64,000 nucleotides of DNA from Bacteroidota bacterium (GCA_947470895.1 CANIVF010000008.1:33285-97284); one strand, 5' to 3'. Counted from the first letter of the stretch, positions 46,913-56,164 are shown. Numbers and translations: made by a program. The notes: generated by a model from the letters alone, not told the origin.

Positions 46913-47344
46913 TCATAATAAAATTTGATTAAACTCCAATTTCTCTCCATCTGGTCCGAGAACGTTAAAATATTTACAACCATTGCTCCAAAAGAAGGGC
47001 AGATGCACTGGGTTGTCTTCGACTATGTTGAATGAAGCCTCTTTTAACAATGAAAAGGACTTATCTATATCATCCACATCGAATGCGATGTGATCTATGT
47101 GTCCATGAGTCCGGCTTTTGATTTCATGGAGGTGTTTTGCGGGCATCTGATATAGTTCGATAATCACGTCAGCATTCTTCATCATGAAGCAGATACCTGA
47201 TTCTCCATCGATTTCAAAGGTCGATTGCATCACCTTTTCAAAACCAAGACGGCTATAAAAGGCTTCTGAAACTGTGATATTTGAAACAGGTACTCCAACA
47301 TGCTGAAGTCTTCTGGTCAACATAGAAAGTCTGATTTCCATCAT
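46913..47344 (-). CDS. VOC (glyoxalase-like) family protein
   Basis: 143 residues with the paired beta-alpha-beta-beta-beta units of the vicinal oxygen chelate superfamily. The metal-ligand pattern is His in LQHVGVPV, Glu in IIELYQM, His in HIDHIAFDV and Glu in GEKLEFNQ. The start could be the Met at 47344, 47341 or 47323; the fold begins near the last. Members include methylglyoxal and fosfomycin enzymes and methylmalonyl-CoA epimerases; nothing fixes the substrate. Confidence 0.85.
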   Translation of the reverse strand: MMEIRLSMLTRRLQHVGVPVSNITVSEAFYSRLGFEKVMQSTFEIDGESGICFMMKNADVIIELYQMPAKHLHEIKSRTHGHIDHIAFDVDDIDKSFSLLKEASFNIVEDNPVHLPFFWSNGCKYFNVLGPDGEKLEFNQILL

Positions 47345-47374
47345 ATATTAACTAATTAATTCAAGATCAAATAA

Positions 47375-47406
47375 AAGACCCTGACCGGAAAATCGGAAAG
47401 GGTCTT
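47375..47406 (-). terminator. Terminator after the FKBP lipoprotein gene
   Basis: An 8-bp outer stem (AAGACCCT with AGGGTCTT) and an inner CCG/CGG pair are followed on the minus strand by TTTATTTG. It lies about 45 bp past the FKBP stop and before the VOC gene start. Confidence 0.7.
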
Positions 47407-47451
47407 ATCGTATTTACTTTTTAGGGTGCTTATGACTTAGCGGTTCTAAAT

Positions 47452-47988
47452 TTAGAGGACATCAAGAAGCTCAACTTCAAATATGAGATTTGAATTTTTT
47501 GGAATAAGTATATTACCTGAACCGTCTAAGAAGTCAGTTGGACCATAGCCATAGCCAGAAGGGATGTATAGGGTAACTACTGATCCTTTTGGAATAAGAG
47601 GCATGGTCGTTTGAAATCCTGTAACCAACTGAAATAAGTAAAAATCCATGCTTGGGCTGGAATCAAATATTTTACCCGTACTTAAAAGTCTTCCCGAATA
47701 CTTAATTTTTATCTTATTACTCAATACAGGCTTAACTCCGCTTCCCATCGTCTTCACCTCGTAGCGAACCCCATTTGGCTCTTTTAGTATCACTGGCGTG
47801 AGTCCCCATTTGGCCAATGAATCATCAATAAGTTTAAAATCAATTTCCAATTGCGGTTTATTCACATTAGCCAGCTCTTGCTTTAAATTATCTTCATAAC
47901 TCATCGGCTCCACTGTATCAAGGCAGCCTGAAAAGATCAACCCCATAGACACCAAAACAAGCAACACCATTACACTTAGCCCTTTCAT
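47452..47988 (-). CDS. FKBP-type peptidyl-prolyl isomerase lipoprotein
   Basis: 178 residues from the ATG at 47988, giving a lipoprotein signal ending in IFSGC (Cys22). The C-terminal 100 residues are an FKBP domain: IKIKYSGRLLSTGKIFDSSP, then the GFQTTMPLIPKGSVVTLYIP block and the YGYGPTD motif near the active site, ending NLIFEVELLDV. Such exported isomerases assist folding of envelope proteins. Some active-site aromatic residues are substituted, so activity is likely but not certain. Confidence 0.9.
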   Translation of the reverse strand: MKGLSVMVLLVLVSMGLIFSGCLDTVEPMSYEDNLKQELANVNKPQLEIDFKLIDDSLAKWGLTPVILKEPNGVRYEVKTMGSGVKPVLSNKIKIKYSGRLLSTGKIFDSSPSMDFYLFQLVTGFQTTMPLIPKGSVVTLYIPSGYGYGPTDFLDGSGNILIPKNSNLIFEVELLDVL

Positions 47989-48103
47989 TGAATTAGTTTT
48001 TATTGAATACTTGAACATATTATCATGGTTTCATTTTTATTAAGACACCAAAAAAGGAGTTATAGTTTAATGAACTTAAAAAATTTTAATTAAATAACAA
48101 CAA

Positions 48104-48129
48104 AAAAGCACCTCACGTAAGGTGCTTTT
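48104..48129 (-). terminator. Terminator of tRNA-Cys
   Basis: A perfect 10-bp stem (AAAAGCACCT with AGGTGCTTTT) around a 6-nt loop, ending in a T-run on the minus strand. It begins 2 bp beyond the tRNA 3' end. Confidence 0.8.
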
Positions 48130-48130
48130 G

Positions 48131-48201
48131 AGGTTCCGAGCGGATTCGAACCGCTGTAGGAGCTTTTGCAGAGCTCAGCCTAGCCACTCGGCCACGGAAC
48201 C
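48131..48201 (-). tRNA. tRNA-Cys (GCA)
   Basis: The minus strand folds into a full cloverleaf of 71 nt. The acceptor stem is GGTTCCG with CGGAACC; the D-arm is GCCGAGTGGCTAGGC; the anticodon arm is GAGCT-CTGCAAA-AGCTC with anticodon GCA; the T-arm is GCGGTTCGAATCCGC. The discriminator is U73, the identity base for cysteine tRNA. CCA is not encoded. It has its own promoter (48220-48249) and terminator (48104-48129). Confidence 0.93.
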
Positions 48202-48219
48202 AGTTCAGGTATTGGATTC

Positions 48220-48249
48220 CAAAGTTATCATCAACTATGGAATGCCCAA
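48220..48249 (-). promoter_or_regulatory. Promoter of tRNA-Cys
   Basis: On the minus strand TTG (48247-48249), 19 bp, then TAACTTTG (48220-48227), a full TAnnTTTG match. The start of transcription would fall near 48213, about 11 nt before the mature tRNA 5' end. Confidence 0.65.
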
Positions 48250-48264
48250 TACCTTCACTATAAA

Positions 48265-50325
48265 TTATTCAGATTTAGATTCGCCAGCAGATTTTGACTT
48301 TGCTGCACTCATCTTCTCCTTCAACGCGCTAAGTGCTTCGATATCACCCAGAGTAGATTTCTCTGCCTCCTGATTGATCTTATCAATGCTCTTACCCTTA
48401 GGGGCTGCCTTCTTCTTGGCGGCTGTCGCTGCCTGAGGAGCTGCTGCCGCTGCTTTTTCTTCTTCCGAAGACCAGGTAGCTTTAAGACTCAACACAATGC
48501 GTCTGTCATCCTTAGAGAATTCAAGAACTTTAAATTCATAGGCCTCTCCAACTTCTGCTTTGCTGTTGTCTTCTTTTGCTAAATTCTTAGCTGAGCAGAA
48601 ACCTTCGATACCATAAGGTAACTCTAACACAGCACCTTTATCATTTTTGTTGATGATCGTACACTTATGTTCAGAACCAACGGTGAATATGGTCTCGAAA
48701 GTATCCCAAGGATTTTCTTCCAAATGCTTATGGCTTAACGCCAGTCTGCGGTTGGTAGCATCCAACTCAAGAACCTGAACGTCCAAGGATTCGCTTACTT
48801 TAATGAATTCTGATGGATGTTTGATTTTTTTAGTCCAGCTCAAATCTGATACGTGAACCAATCCATCTATTCCTTCTTCCAATTCGATGAACAATCCGAA
48901 GTTAGTCAAGTTGCGAACGATACCTTTATGACGAGTACCTACCGCATACTTCCCTAACACATCTTGTCTTGTCCAAGGATCTTCGGTAAGTTGTTTGATG
49001 CCTAATGACATCTTGCGCTCATCGCGATCGATGGTCAAAACAACAGCCTCTAACTCATCACCTACCTTTAAGAAATCCTGAGGATTGCGTAGGTGTTGTG
49101 ACCAGCTCATTTCTGAAACGTGGATCAACCCTTCTACACCCGGTTGCAATTCTAAGAACGCACCGTAATCAGCAACATTCACAATCTTACCTTTCACTTT
49201 AGAACCTACTGCAATATCCGCAGTCAATGATTCCCAAGGATGAGGAGTCAATTGCTTCATGCCTAATGAAATTCTCTTCTTATCTTCATCGAAGTCAAGA
49301 ACAACCACTTTCACGACCTGATCAAGTTTCAACAACTCTTCCGGATGGCTGATGCGTCCCCATGAAATATCTGTGATATGGAGTAATCCGTCAACACCAC
49401 CTAAGTCGATGAATACACCGAAGTTGGTCATGTTCTTGATCACACCTTCCAACACCTGACCTTTTTCAAGGTTAGTGAGGATCACTGCTTTCTGCTGCTC
49501 AAGATCTTTCTCGATCAACACCTTATGAGATACAACTACGTTATCGTTTGTGTAGTTGATCTTCACCACTTTCACTTCGATATTCTTATTTACATAGATA
49601 TCGAAATCGCGGATCGGCTTCACATCAATTTGTGAACCTGGCAAGAATGCTTCAATGCCGAATACATCGACAATCAAGCCACCCTTCGTTCTGCGCTTTA
49701 CAAAGCCTTCAATAACCTCATCTTTATCAAGAGCAGTTTGTACACGCTCCCATCCTTTCAACAACTTCGCCTTCCTGCGTGACAATACTAATTGACCCAT
49801 GGCGTTTTCACGCTCTTCGATGAACAAGTCAACGACATCACCAATTTTAAGGTTGGTCAGGTCTTTGAACTCAGCCAATGGCACAAGACCATCTGACTTG
49901 AAACCAATATTCAAGATTACATCGCGGTCGTTGATACCGACTACAGTACCCACTACCAGTTCACTTTCATTTACTGAAGTAACAGTGCCTTCGTACTGCT
50001 TCAAAAGAGCATCGCGGTCTTTGGTAGAATATCCTTCACCAAATCCTTTACGATCATACGCATCCCAATCGAAATTTTCTGTAGAGATGGTAGATTGATT
50101 TGCCTCTTTGCGTGCAGATACATCGCGGATCATCCTGCTGATGCCTTCTTCTTCTTCCGCTTTTTTTGCTTGTTTGAATTCTGTGAGTTCGTCTTTTTCA
50201 AAGAGTTCTTCCGCTGCAGCGCCTTTCACGGCCTTTTTAACTGGAGCATCATCCATTGCCGGCTTGGCAGATTTTGATTTTGGCTCTTCTGACTTCTCTT
50301 TTTGTTCTTTTGGAGCTTTCGCCAT
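48265..50325 (-). CDS. rpsA: 30S ribosomal protein S1
   Basis: 686 residues. A charged N-terminal extension of about 100 residues (Lys/Glu/Ala-rich) is followed by six S1 RNA-binding domains, seen as repeats of GTVVGINDRDVILNIGFKSD, GLIVDVFGIEAFLPGSQI, NFGVFIDLGGVDGLLHITDI, DYGAFLELQPGVEGLIHVSE, NFGLFIELEEGIDGLVHVSD and a less conserved sixth. The C-terminus is again charged (AAAPQAATAAKKKAAPKGKS). S1 binds mRNA and helps 30S initiation, important in this phylum where Shine-Dalgarno use is weak. A leader hairpin precedes the gene. Confidence 0.97.
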   Translation of the reverse strand: MAKAPKEQKEKSEEPKSKSAKPAMDDAPVKKAVKGAAAEELFEKDELTEFKQAKKAEEEEGISRMIRDVSARKEANQSTISTENFDWDAYDRKGFGEGYSTKDRDALLKQYEGTVTSVNESELVVGTVVGINDRDVILNIGFKSDGLVPLAEFKDLTNLKIGDVVDLFIEERENAMGQLVLSRRKAKLLKGWERVQTALDKDEVIEGFVKRRTKGGLIVDVFGIEAFLPGSQIDVKPIRDFDIYVNKNIEVKVVKINYTNDNVVVSHKVLIEKDLEQQKAVILTNLEKGQVLEGVIKNMTNFGVFIDLGGVDGLLHITDISWGRISHPEELLKLDQVVKVVVLDFDEDKKRISLGMKQLTPHPWESLTADIAVGSKVKGKIVNVADYGAFLELQPGVEGLIHVSEMSWSQHLRNPQDFLKVGDELEAVVLTIDRDERKMSLGIKQLTEDPWTRQDVLGKYAVGTRHKGIVRNLTNFGLFIELEEGIDGLVHVSDLSWTKKIKHPSEFIKVSESLDVQVLELDATNRRLALSHKHLEENPWDTFETIFTVGSEHKCTIINKNDKGAVLELPYGIEGFCSAKNLAKEDNSKAEVGEAYEFKVLEFSKDDRRIVLSLKATWSSEEEKAAAAAPQAATAAKKKAAPKGKSIDKINQEAEKSTLGDIEALSALKEKMSAAKSKSAGESKSE

Positions 50326-50348
50326 AAAATGTTCCCCTTTTTATACAT

Positions 50349-50370
50349 GTAGCAGGCGGGCTTCTGCTAC
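50349..50370 (-). promoter_or_regulatory. Leader hairpin upstream of rpsA
   Basis: A 7-bp inverted repeat (GTAGCAG with CTGCTAC, 8-nt loop) lies 23 bp before the rpsA start codon. It has no T-run and sits where the 5' leader should be, so it may be a regulatory element. S1 autoregulates through its leader in E. coli; whether this does the same is not known. Confidence 0.35.
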
Positions 50371-50412
50371 AAATTTGGTTTATGAATTCTCCTTAATTGA
50401 CCAGCAAAAAGA

Positions 50413-50434
50413 AGCCCCGCTAATCAGCGGGGCT
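50413..50434 (-). terminator. Terminator after the TolC-family gene
   Basis: A GC-rich 8-bp stem (AGCCCCGC with GCGGGGCT) with a short loop, followed on the minus strand by TCTTTTT. It separates the TolC-family gene from rpsA. Confidence 0.85.
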
Positions 50435-50480
50435 GCAAATGTAGGTATTTCTATCAAAAAATTAGGTTCTCGGCAGATAC

Positions 50481-51833
50481 CTATTTTTCCAAATCTTCGA
50501 CTTTTAACGTGCCTATCGCGTAGTCTAACAGAATCTTTTGAAAAAGTAGCCTGAATTCTGCCTGGGCGTGATCAGTTTGAGCCTGAACCAGCGCTTTATT
50601 AGCATTGCTATAATCTACAAAACTGGTTATGCCTAAATTATATCTTTCATTCTCAAGCCGAAATGCTTCCTGAGCAGCTTCTAATTGCGACAAAGTAACA
50701 GAATAGGTTTTCTTATATAATTCAAAATTCTGATATGCTTGAAAAACATCTGTCTTTACCTGAATTTCAGCATTCTGACGTGCCAACTGACTATTCAAAT
50801 AATTCACTTTTTGCTGTAAATAGTTAGTTCGATATTGTAAATTTTGATTGCCTCCAAGTATAGGAATACTCAATTGCAGCCCGTACACTTTACGCAAATT
50901 ATCCGATTTAAACTGAGCTTCGAAAGGTCTGACGTTCGGGTCTCCATGCGTATGATTATAGGCGGAATAAAGGGTCCCGAAAGCACTCAGGCTCGGAAGC
51001 ATATTGGCCATGCTGGAATTCTTTCCATATTTTGCTGCTTCCTCTGTCTTGACTGCTCGTAAATAATCACCTCGGTTTTTCAAGGCAACTTCTTCAAGAG
51101 ATTCTAATGCTACCTCCCCTGACTCCATATCATTAACTGATAATTGTGGTCGGGTGACTTCATACTTATCATTCGGGTCAAGTAAGAGTGTTAACATAAG
51201 TCTGGATTTGTCATTCAGCAATGTAATTTCTGCCTGCAACGCACGCAGTTCGGCTGCTTTTGTTTGCGATAGCTGATTATATTCATCAACGGGTGACTTA
51301 CTTCCCACGTTGACTAATTCTTTTACCTGATCCAATTGTTTACGCTGAGCGGAATGATTTTCCGTTGCTATGCGAAGTAGCTCTGCATCAAGCAATACCG
51401 TGAGGTATTGTGTGGAAATGGTATTTAAAACGTCTTGCGAAGTGCGCATCAAATAAAATGATTGAGCATCCAATTGACTGGCCGATTGCTTTAATCTGTT
51501 TACCTGTGAGAATCCGTTAAACAAATTCAGGTTTGCATTAATTGATCCATTCACCTGGTCAAATAATCCGTTGACCACCTGTCCGGTATTTTGATTGAAG
51601 GTATTACCATTTACCTGGTAGGTAGTCATATTAGCAGAAAGTGTTGGTCCTAAACCCGCCATGTTATAAAGCTTCTGCATTTGATATAATTCCAAATTAT
51701 TTTTTTGCTGATTGAGCAGATAACTATTGCGGATACCAATTTTAATTGCATCCTGATAAGTCAATAATTTATCCTGAGCTTGTAGTGTAAAGACAAGCAC
51801 CATACTGACCGCTAGAAGTAAATTCTTTTTCAT
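50481..51833 (-). CDS. TolC family outer-membrane efflux protein
   Basis: 450 residues with a signal peptide (ending near FTLQAQ, residue 20). Two long helical repeats of the OEP family are visible: LLTYQDAIKIGIRNSYLLNQ to about 215 and ALKNRGDYLRAVKTEEAA to about 440, with the GLQLSIPILGGNQNLQYR turn typical of TolC. TolC proteins form the outer-membrane channel of tripartite efflux or secretion systems. It starts 12 bp after an ABC ATPase gene, but no membrane-fusion protein or permease gene is adjacent. Confidence 0.92.
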   Translation of the reverse strand: MKKNLLLAVSMVLVFTLQAQDKLLTYQDAIKIGIRNSYLLNQQKNNLELYQMQKLYNMAGLGPTLSANMTTYQVNGNTFNQNTGQVVNGLFDQVNGSINANLNLFNGFSQVNRLKQSASQLDAQSFYLMRTSQDVLNTISTQYLTVLLDAELLRIATENHSAQRKQLDQVKELVNVGSKSPVDEYNQLSQTKAAELRALQAEITLLNDKSRLMLTLLLDPNDKYEVTRPQLSVNDMESGEVALESLEEVALKNRGDYLRAVKTEEAAKYGKNSSMANMLPSLSAFGTLYSAYNHTHGDPNVRPFEAQFKSDNLRKVYGLQLSIPILGGNQNLQYRTNYLQQKVNYLNSQLARQNAEIQVKTDVFQAYQNFELYKKTYSVTLSQLEAAQEAFRLENERYNLGITSFVDYSNANKALVQAQTDHAQAEFRLLFQKILLDYAIGTLKVEDLEK

Positions 51834-51845
51834 TATTATAAATCC

Positions 51846-52523
51846 TTATTTAACTAATTCATCTGAGTCAACTAAACCATCAACGATGTTCACAACGCGT
51901 TTACTCCTCCGTGCATTTTCCAATGAGTGCGTCACTTGGATAATGGTTATCCCTTCTTCATTTAATTTTTGAAAGATGTCCATGATATTCTTTCCCTGAT
52001 CGGAATGGAGATTACCGGTAGGTTCATCGGCCAACAATAATTTTGGTTCACCTACAATGGCCCTGGCAATGCCCACCATTTGTTGTTGTCCGCCCGAAAG
52101 TTGCTCCGGAAACAGATCTTTCTTCGCAACCATATTAAATCTGTCAAGCATTTCGGCCACCATGCTCTTTCGCTGGCCACTGCTCACGCCTTTGTACAGT
52201 AGTGGTGTTTCAATATTCTCATACACCGTAAGTTCATCAATGAGGTGATAGGCCTGGAAAATGAAACCAATATAATTCTTGTGCATTTCTGACTTCTGCT
52301 TCTCCTTCATTTTATGCACCGAATCATCAAAAAAGTAATACTCTCCTGCCGAGGGCTCATCCAACATCCCTATAATATTCATCAGGGTAGATTTGCCTGC
52401 ACCACTAGGCCCCATGATCGTAAGAAACTCACCTTGTTTCACTTCAAGATCAATGCCTTTTAAAATAAAAGTCCGTTGAAATCTTGAGTCAATGTACTTG
52501 TCAATGTTTTTTAACTGAATCAT
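51846..52523 (-). CDS. ABC transporter ATP-binding protein (MacB/LolD type)
   Basis: 225 residues: Walker A GPSGAGKST (about 38-46), Q-loop in FIFQAYHLIDELTVYENIET, signature LSGGQQQMVGIARAI, Walker B LLLADEPTGNL, and the switch His in VTHSLENA. The QAYHLIDELTVYEN stretch and DEPTGNL place it in the MacB/LolD/FtsE-like group that works with MacB-type permeases. It is directly upstream of a TolC-family gene, suggesting an export system whose permease and periplasmic adaptor are encoded elsewhere. Confidence 0.92.
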   Translation of the reverse strand: MIQLKNIDKYIDSRFQRTFILKGIDLEVKQGEFLTIMGPSGAGKSTLMNIIGMLDEPSAGEYYFFDDSVHKMKEKQKSEMHKNYIGFIFQAYHLIDELTVYENIETPLLYKGVSSGQRKSMVAEMLDRFNMVAKKDLFPEQLSGGQQQMVGIARAIVGEPKLLLADEPTGNLHSDQGKNIMDIFQKLNEEGITIIQVTHSLENARRSKRVVNIVDGLVDSDELVK

Positions 52524-52739
52524 GAAAATGGTTTAAAAAGTATGGCGCTTGACAATTTGATTTTCCTGTTTTGCGAATTACATGCCAAGACGTAATACCG
52601 GTTTAGACGGGTAAAATCGAGATAAGTTGCATCCACGATCGTCCGTAAGTGAAAAAAGGTGTCCGAAAGCGGATAATTACCAGCGTTATGGTTGGGCTTT
52701 ACCCGATAAAGCAACTTGGGTTGATTTGGAAGTTTAGGC

Positions 52740-53153
52740 TCAGTAAACGATCGGATATAGGATCACATCCACTCTTCGGTTCATGCGCATGCCGTGATAG
52801 TTTTGATTAGAATAAACCGGGTTAGCAATGCCCCAGTTTTTAACCGTAATAAACTGATCTGGAATATCTTTTTGAAGTAACAAATCATAAACCGATTGGC
52901 TTCTCATTTTGGAAAGCCATTCATTAAATTCACGACCTCCGATTGGATCGGTATGGCTAATTAATTGAATCTGGTATTTATCAAGCAGGTTTGGAATAGA
53001 GTCAAGCCAGTTTGATAGCATCAACACCTGCTCTTCGTCAATGTTGTAACTACCTCCACCAAAATAAATACTCTTGCGCAGTTCATTACCTTGTTGTGCA
53101 TGGCCTGCAACAGAAATAATAAAGCTGATTAAACAAATGAATCCCCATCTCAT
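52740..53153 (-). CDS. OmpA-like peptidoglycan-binding domain protein
   Basis: 137 residues: a signal peptide (FICLISFIISVAGHA, cleavage near 20) followed directly by one OmpA C-terminal domain. Landmarks are IYFGGGSYNIDEEQ, the LISHTDPIGGREFNEWLSKM block with the conserved Asp, and NRRVDVILYP. There is no barrel, so it is a periplasmic or peripheral wall-binding protein. It lies 41 bp after the receiver gene, perhaps in the same transcript as the kinase and receiver. Confidence 0.85.
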   Translation of the reverse strand: MRWGFICLISFIISVAGHAQQGNELRKSIYFGGGSYNIDEEQVLMLSNWLDSIPNLLDKYQIQLISHTDPIGGREFNEWLSKMRSQSVYDLLLQKDIPDQFITVKNWGIANPVYSNQNYHGMRMNRRVDVILYPIVY

Positions 53154-53194
53154 GCATATACGGTTTGAACAGGATCGGATTGCTATAGCAACAT

Positions 53195-53587
53195 TTAAAG
53201 TTTGACCAGACTCTCGACTAATTCGGAGGTTAACGGTTTATTCAGGAACTTTTTTACGAGCGGATTTTGCCTCGCCCTGACTTTATCATCAGGATGCATC
53301 GATGACGTGAGCAGGATCACTTTGCACGCCCGGGTTAAGGATTCCGGGAATTCATTGAATTTTTCCAGAAAGTCAAATCCGTCCATTTTTGGCATTCTGA
53401 CATCCAGAAAAACGATATCGGGAAACTTCCCACCAGTCTGCTCAATACTTTTTAAATAAACTAAAGCATCCAAAGCAGAGCTTTTTGCCGTGATTTTTTT
53501 TGCCAGATGAGTACTTTCAATAACATGATTGGATATGTAGTTATCGATGTCATTATCATCAATCAATAGCACTTCAAAATCTTTCAT
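53195..53587 (-). CDS. Stand-alone response regulator receiver
   Basis: 130 residues from the ATG at 53587 (MKDFEVLLIDDNDIDN); a Met four codons earlier is also possible. It is a single CheY-like domain: the acidic pair in LLIDDND, the phospho-acceptor Asp in VFLDVRMP near 61, the Thr/Ser position in ILLTSS and the Lys in FLNKPL. There is no output domain. It lies 34 bp after the PAS kinase gene and is almost certainly its partner. Confidence 0.93.
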   Translation of the reverse strand: MKDFEVLLIDDNDIDNYISNHVIESTHLAKKITAKSSALDALVYLKSIEQTGGKFPDIVFLDVRMPKMDGFDFLEKFNEFPESLTRACKVILLTSSMHPDDKVRARQNPLVKKFLNKPLTSELVESLVKL

Positions 53588-53620
53588 AACCTTAAACATT
53601 TGCGGGTATAATTTTTAATG

Positions 53621-56164
53621 TTAAACCAAGTTATTTTTGTTGGGTATTTTGACAATAAATTTACTTCCTTTTCCCAGTGATGAATTTACCACAATAGAGC
53701 CCTCGAGCTTCTCCACTGTTTCTTTTGCAATATACAAACCTAATCCCGATCCGTGAGACTGAGTGCTTACTCGCTCAAACATTTCAAAAATCTTGTCGTA
53801 ATCTGATTCGGAAATGCCAATACCGTTATCTTCTACTACAATATTTGCTTCCTTGTCGCTGGCTTCAACATGGACACGAACAAACGAATCTCCACTTTGT
53901 TCAGTTCTGTATTTTATACCGTTCGAAATCAGATTAATAAATATGATGTTGATTCTTCTCCTGTCAGAAATGAAATCAGAAGACTGCTCCGTTTCAAAAG
54001 ACAACTCACATCCCGAAGCCACTGCCATGTTAATGATGTTCTCTTTAACCTCATTCAAAAGTTCATCGAACCGGATGTTATCATAGGAAAAACTGGTTCT
54101 GGTATTGCGTGAGTAATCCAGAATTTCACCAATAAAACTATCCAGCTTATTGACACTTTTTTTCATCATCACCAGTCTTTCCTTTTGATGAGTCATTGAA
54201 GGATCTACATCTTTATCGGTAATATCAATGAGACCAAGCAACGATGTGAGCGGTGCACGCAAATCATGGGAGACACTATAAACAAATCGATCTAACTCGG
54301 TATTTGTCTTCTTTAGTGCTGTATTTTGCTCAAACAACTTTTGTTCATATCGCTTGCGTTCTGTGATATCCGTTGAAAGAACGAACAATCCCTCGGGCAC
54401 TGGCTGGATACTAAGCTCAAACCACCTACTTGTTTTGTCCGGAAATACAAACTCGTTATCCACATGGATGGATTTACGGAGTAACATACCTTGTTGAAGA
54501 TTCGCAAACAATAATGTCTTTTCAACACCCGGATACATCTCCATCATGGTGTGTCCAACCAGTTGATCAAGATCGTAGGTGCTTTGCTTAAGCGCCTCAT
54601 CATTCAAATAAAGATACTTCCAATTAAAATCGATGATCTGTACCCCTTCCATCATATGGCTGAGAGCATAATGATAGCGATCTTCCTTTTCAATAACTTC
54701 CCTGGTCTTTTGGTCTACGATCTTCTCAAGATCTTTCTGCGCCTGCTTCTGAAGTGCCTCGGCCATTTTCCTATCCGAAATATCTTCAAATACGAGGCAG
54801 GTTCGTTTTTCTCCATTATGATCATCAAATTGTGCGCTACTTACCTGAACCGGAAACCGGGCTCCATCACTTCGAATCATCACCATCTCACCTTTGGCTA
54901 TACCGGTCCTTTCTCGTTGATCAATAAACTTCTTGACCCTCGGATCAGAAATATCCAGTATTCCGTCACGACCTAACCGACAAATCTCTTCTTCTGCTCT
55001 TCCTAAAAACGCACAGGCAGAAGGATTGGCACTCAGGATTCTTCCATCTGGTGAAGTCAGAAAAATTCCCGACATACTATTTTCATAGTAGACCCTGAAT
55101 TTCTCTTCACTGGCTTTCAATTGATTTTCAGCCATTCTTTGCGCAGAGATATCTCTGAATACCAGCACACCACCGATGACACTTCCCTTTAAATCGTGAA
55201 TGGGTGCCGCACTGTGATCAATGTATAAAATTCCACCATCCTTTTTGGTAAGGATAATGTGGTTAGCCAGCAACTTCACTTTATTCTCCTGCATAGCGGC
55301 TATGACCGGATTAATTACTGGGAGACAGGTGCTTTCGTGCTTGATTTTGAAGACCTGACCAATATGAACACCCTTAGCATTTTCCTGTTTCCACCCTGTT
55401 AATGCAATGGCAGACTTATTTAAAAAAGTAATGATTCCGGTTGCATCGGTGGCAATCACACCATCACCCAGACTGACCAGTGTTTGTGAATACAACTCGC
55501 TCTGCTGATGCAATTCGGTCTCCACCTTCTTTCGAAGCTTGATATCATTTCGAACCACAAAAAAAGTAAATAAAAGAACCACCAGAAGGCCCGCTATCAG
55601 AAATACATAGGAACGATCGGTGGCGGCTTCACTCTGATGGTTTAATACATTGCGCTGAGGCAATACCTTATTTTCCTCCTTTTGAATTTCTTCAATGAGT
55701 CCCCTCGCCTGTACCAGGTAATTAGAACCTTCGTGGGATGCAATCAATTGTTTCGCCAATTCATCATTACGTTCATTCGTGAGCAAAATGGTTTTTTGCG
55801 TGAATGCGATTAGCTTATTTAAGACGGGTACCAAAGAATCTATGCGAACTAGTTGTTGCAAGTTGTCTTTGGAAAGTATCTTAAGTCTGGCGATCGCCAC
55901 AGGAAGACTATCCATAGCTTTCTGGTAATTATCGAGAAATGAGGAATCGTGAGTTAGTAAATAACCACGATTTCCTGTGTTAAATTCCTTTGCAAAAGAA
56001 ATTATCTTCTCCGACTCGTAGCTCACTTTGTGAGTATGCACAACCCATCCTGTCGTTTCCTTATAAAAATTATGTCCGTGGAATGAAATTATCCCCAGCG
56101 CGATTGCAGCAATGGAAAGAATTGTAAAGAGAAGAATTAACTTCAAATCATAGCCCAACTGCAT
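53621..56164 (-). CDS. CHASE3-PAS sensor histidine kinase
   Basis: 847 residues. A first helix (about 10-30), a CHASE3-type extracytoplasmic helical domain (about 38-170, with the NTGNRGYLLT pattern), a second helix (about 178-198), then three PAS domains (about 215-335, 345-460 and 480-600). The HisKA box YSVSHDLRAPLTSL has its His near 631. The HATPase domain shows VEDNGIGISESDYD and GSGLGLYIAKE. It is a membrane sensor of unknown signal; CHASE3 senses small molecules or stress. The receiver gene follows immediately. Confidence 0.95.
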   Translation of the reverse strand: MQLGYDLKLILLFTILSIAAIALGIISFHGHNFYKETTGWVVHTHKVSYESEKIISFAKEFNTGNRGYLLTHDSSFLDNYQKAMDSLPVAIARLKILSKDNLQQLVRIDSLVPVLNKLIAFTQKTILLTNERNDELAKQLIASHEGSNYLVQARGLIEEIQKEENKVLPQRNVLNHQSEAATDRSYVFLIAGLLVVLLFTFFVVRNDIKLRKKVETELHQQSELYSQTLVSLGDGVIATDATGIITFLNKSAIALTGWKQENAKGVHIGQVFKIKHESTCLPVINPVIAAMQENKVKLLANHIILTKKDGGILYIDHSAAPIHDLKGSVIGGVLVFRDISAQRMAENQLKASEEKFRVYYENSMSGIFLTSPDGRILSANPSACAFLGRAEEEICRLGRDGILDISDPRVKKFIDQRERTGIAKGEMVMIRSDGARFPVQVSSAQFDDHNGEKRTCLVFEDISDRKMAEALQKQAQKDLEKIVDQKTREVIEKEDRYHYALSHMMEGVQIIDFNWKYLYLNDEALKQSTYDLDQLVGHTMMEMYPGVEKTLLFANLQQGMLLRKSIHVDNEFVFPDKTSRWFELSIQPVPEGLFVLSTDITERKRYEQKLFEQNTALKKTNTELDRFVYSVSHDLRAPLTSLLGLIDITDKDVDPSMTHQKERLVMMKKSVNKLDSFIGEILDYSRNTRTSFSYDNIRFDELLNEVKENIINMAVASGCELSFETEQSSDFISDRRRINIIFINLISNGIKYRTEQSGDSFVRVHVEASDKEANIVVEDNGIGISESDYDKIFEMFERVSTQSHGSGLGLYIAKETVEKLEGSIVVNSSLGKGSKFIVKIPNKNNLV

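Noticed and set aside
46792..46983. 63-codon frame overlapping the end of the VOC gene
   Set aside because: It shares sequence with a well-supported VOC gene in another frame and has no features of its own.
50436..50443. TACATTTG as the rpsA promoter
   Set aside because: It matches the -7 consensus but lies upstream of the TolC terminator hairpin, which the transcript would then have to cross, and no -33 element is at the right distance.
52520..52714. 64-codon frame on the minus strand before the ABC gene
   Set aside because: No signal, motif or recognisable fold; it spans the leader region of the ABC ATPase gene. I see nothing else in this 216-bp gap.
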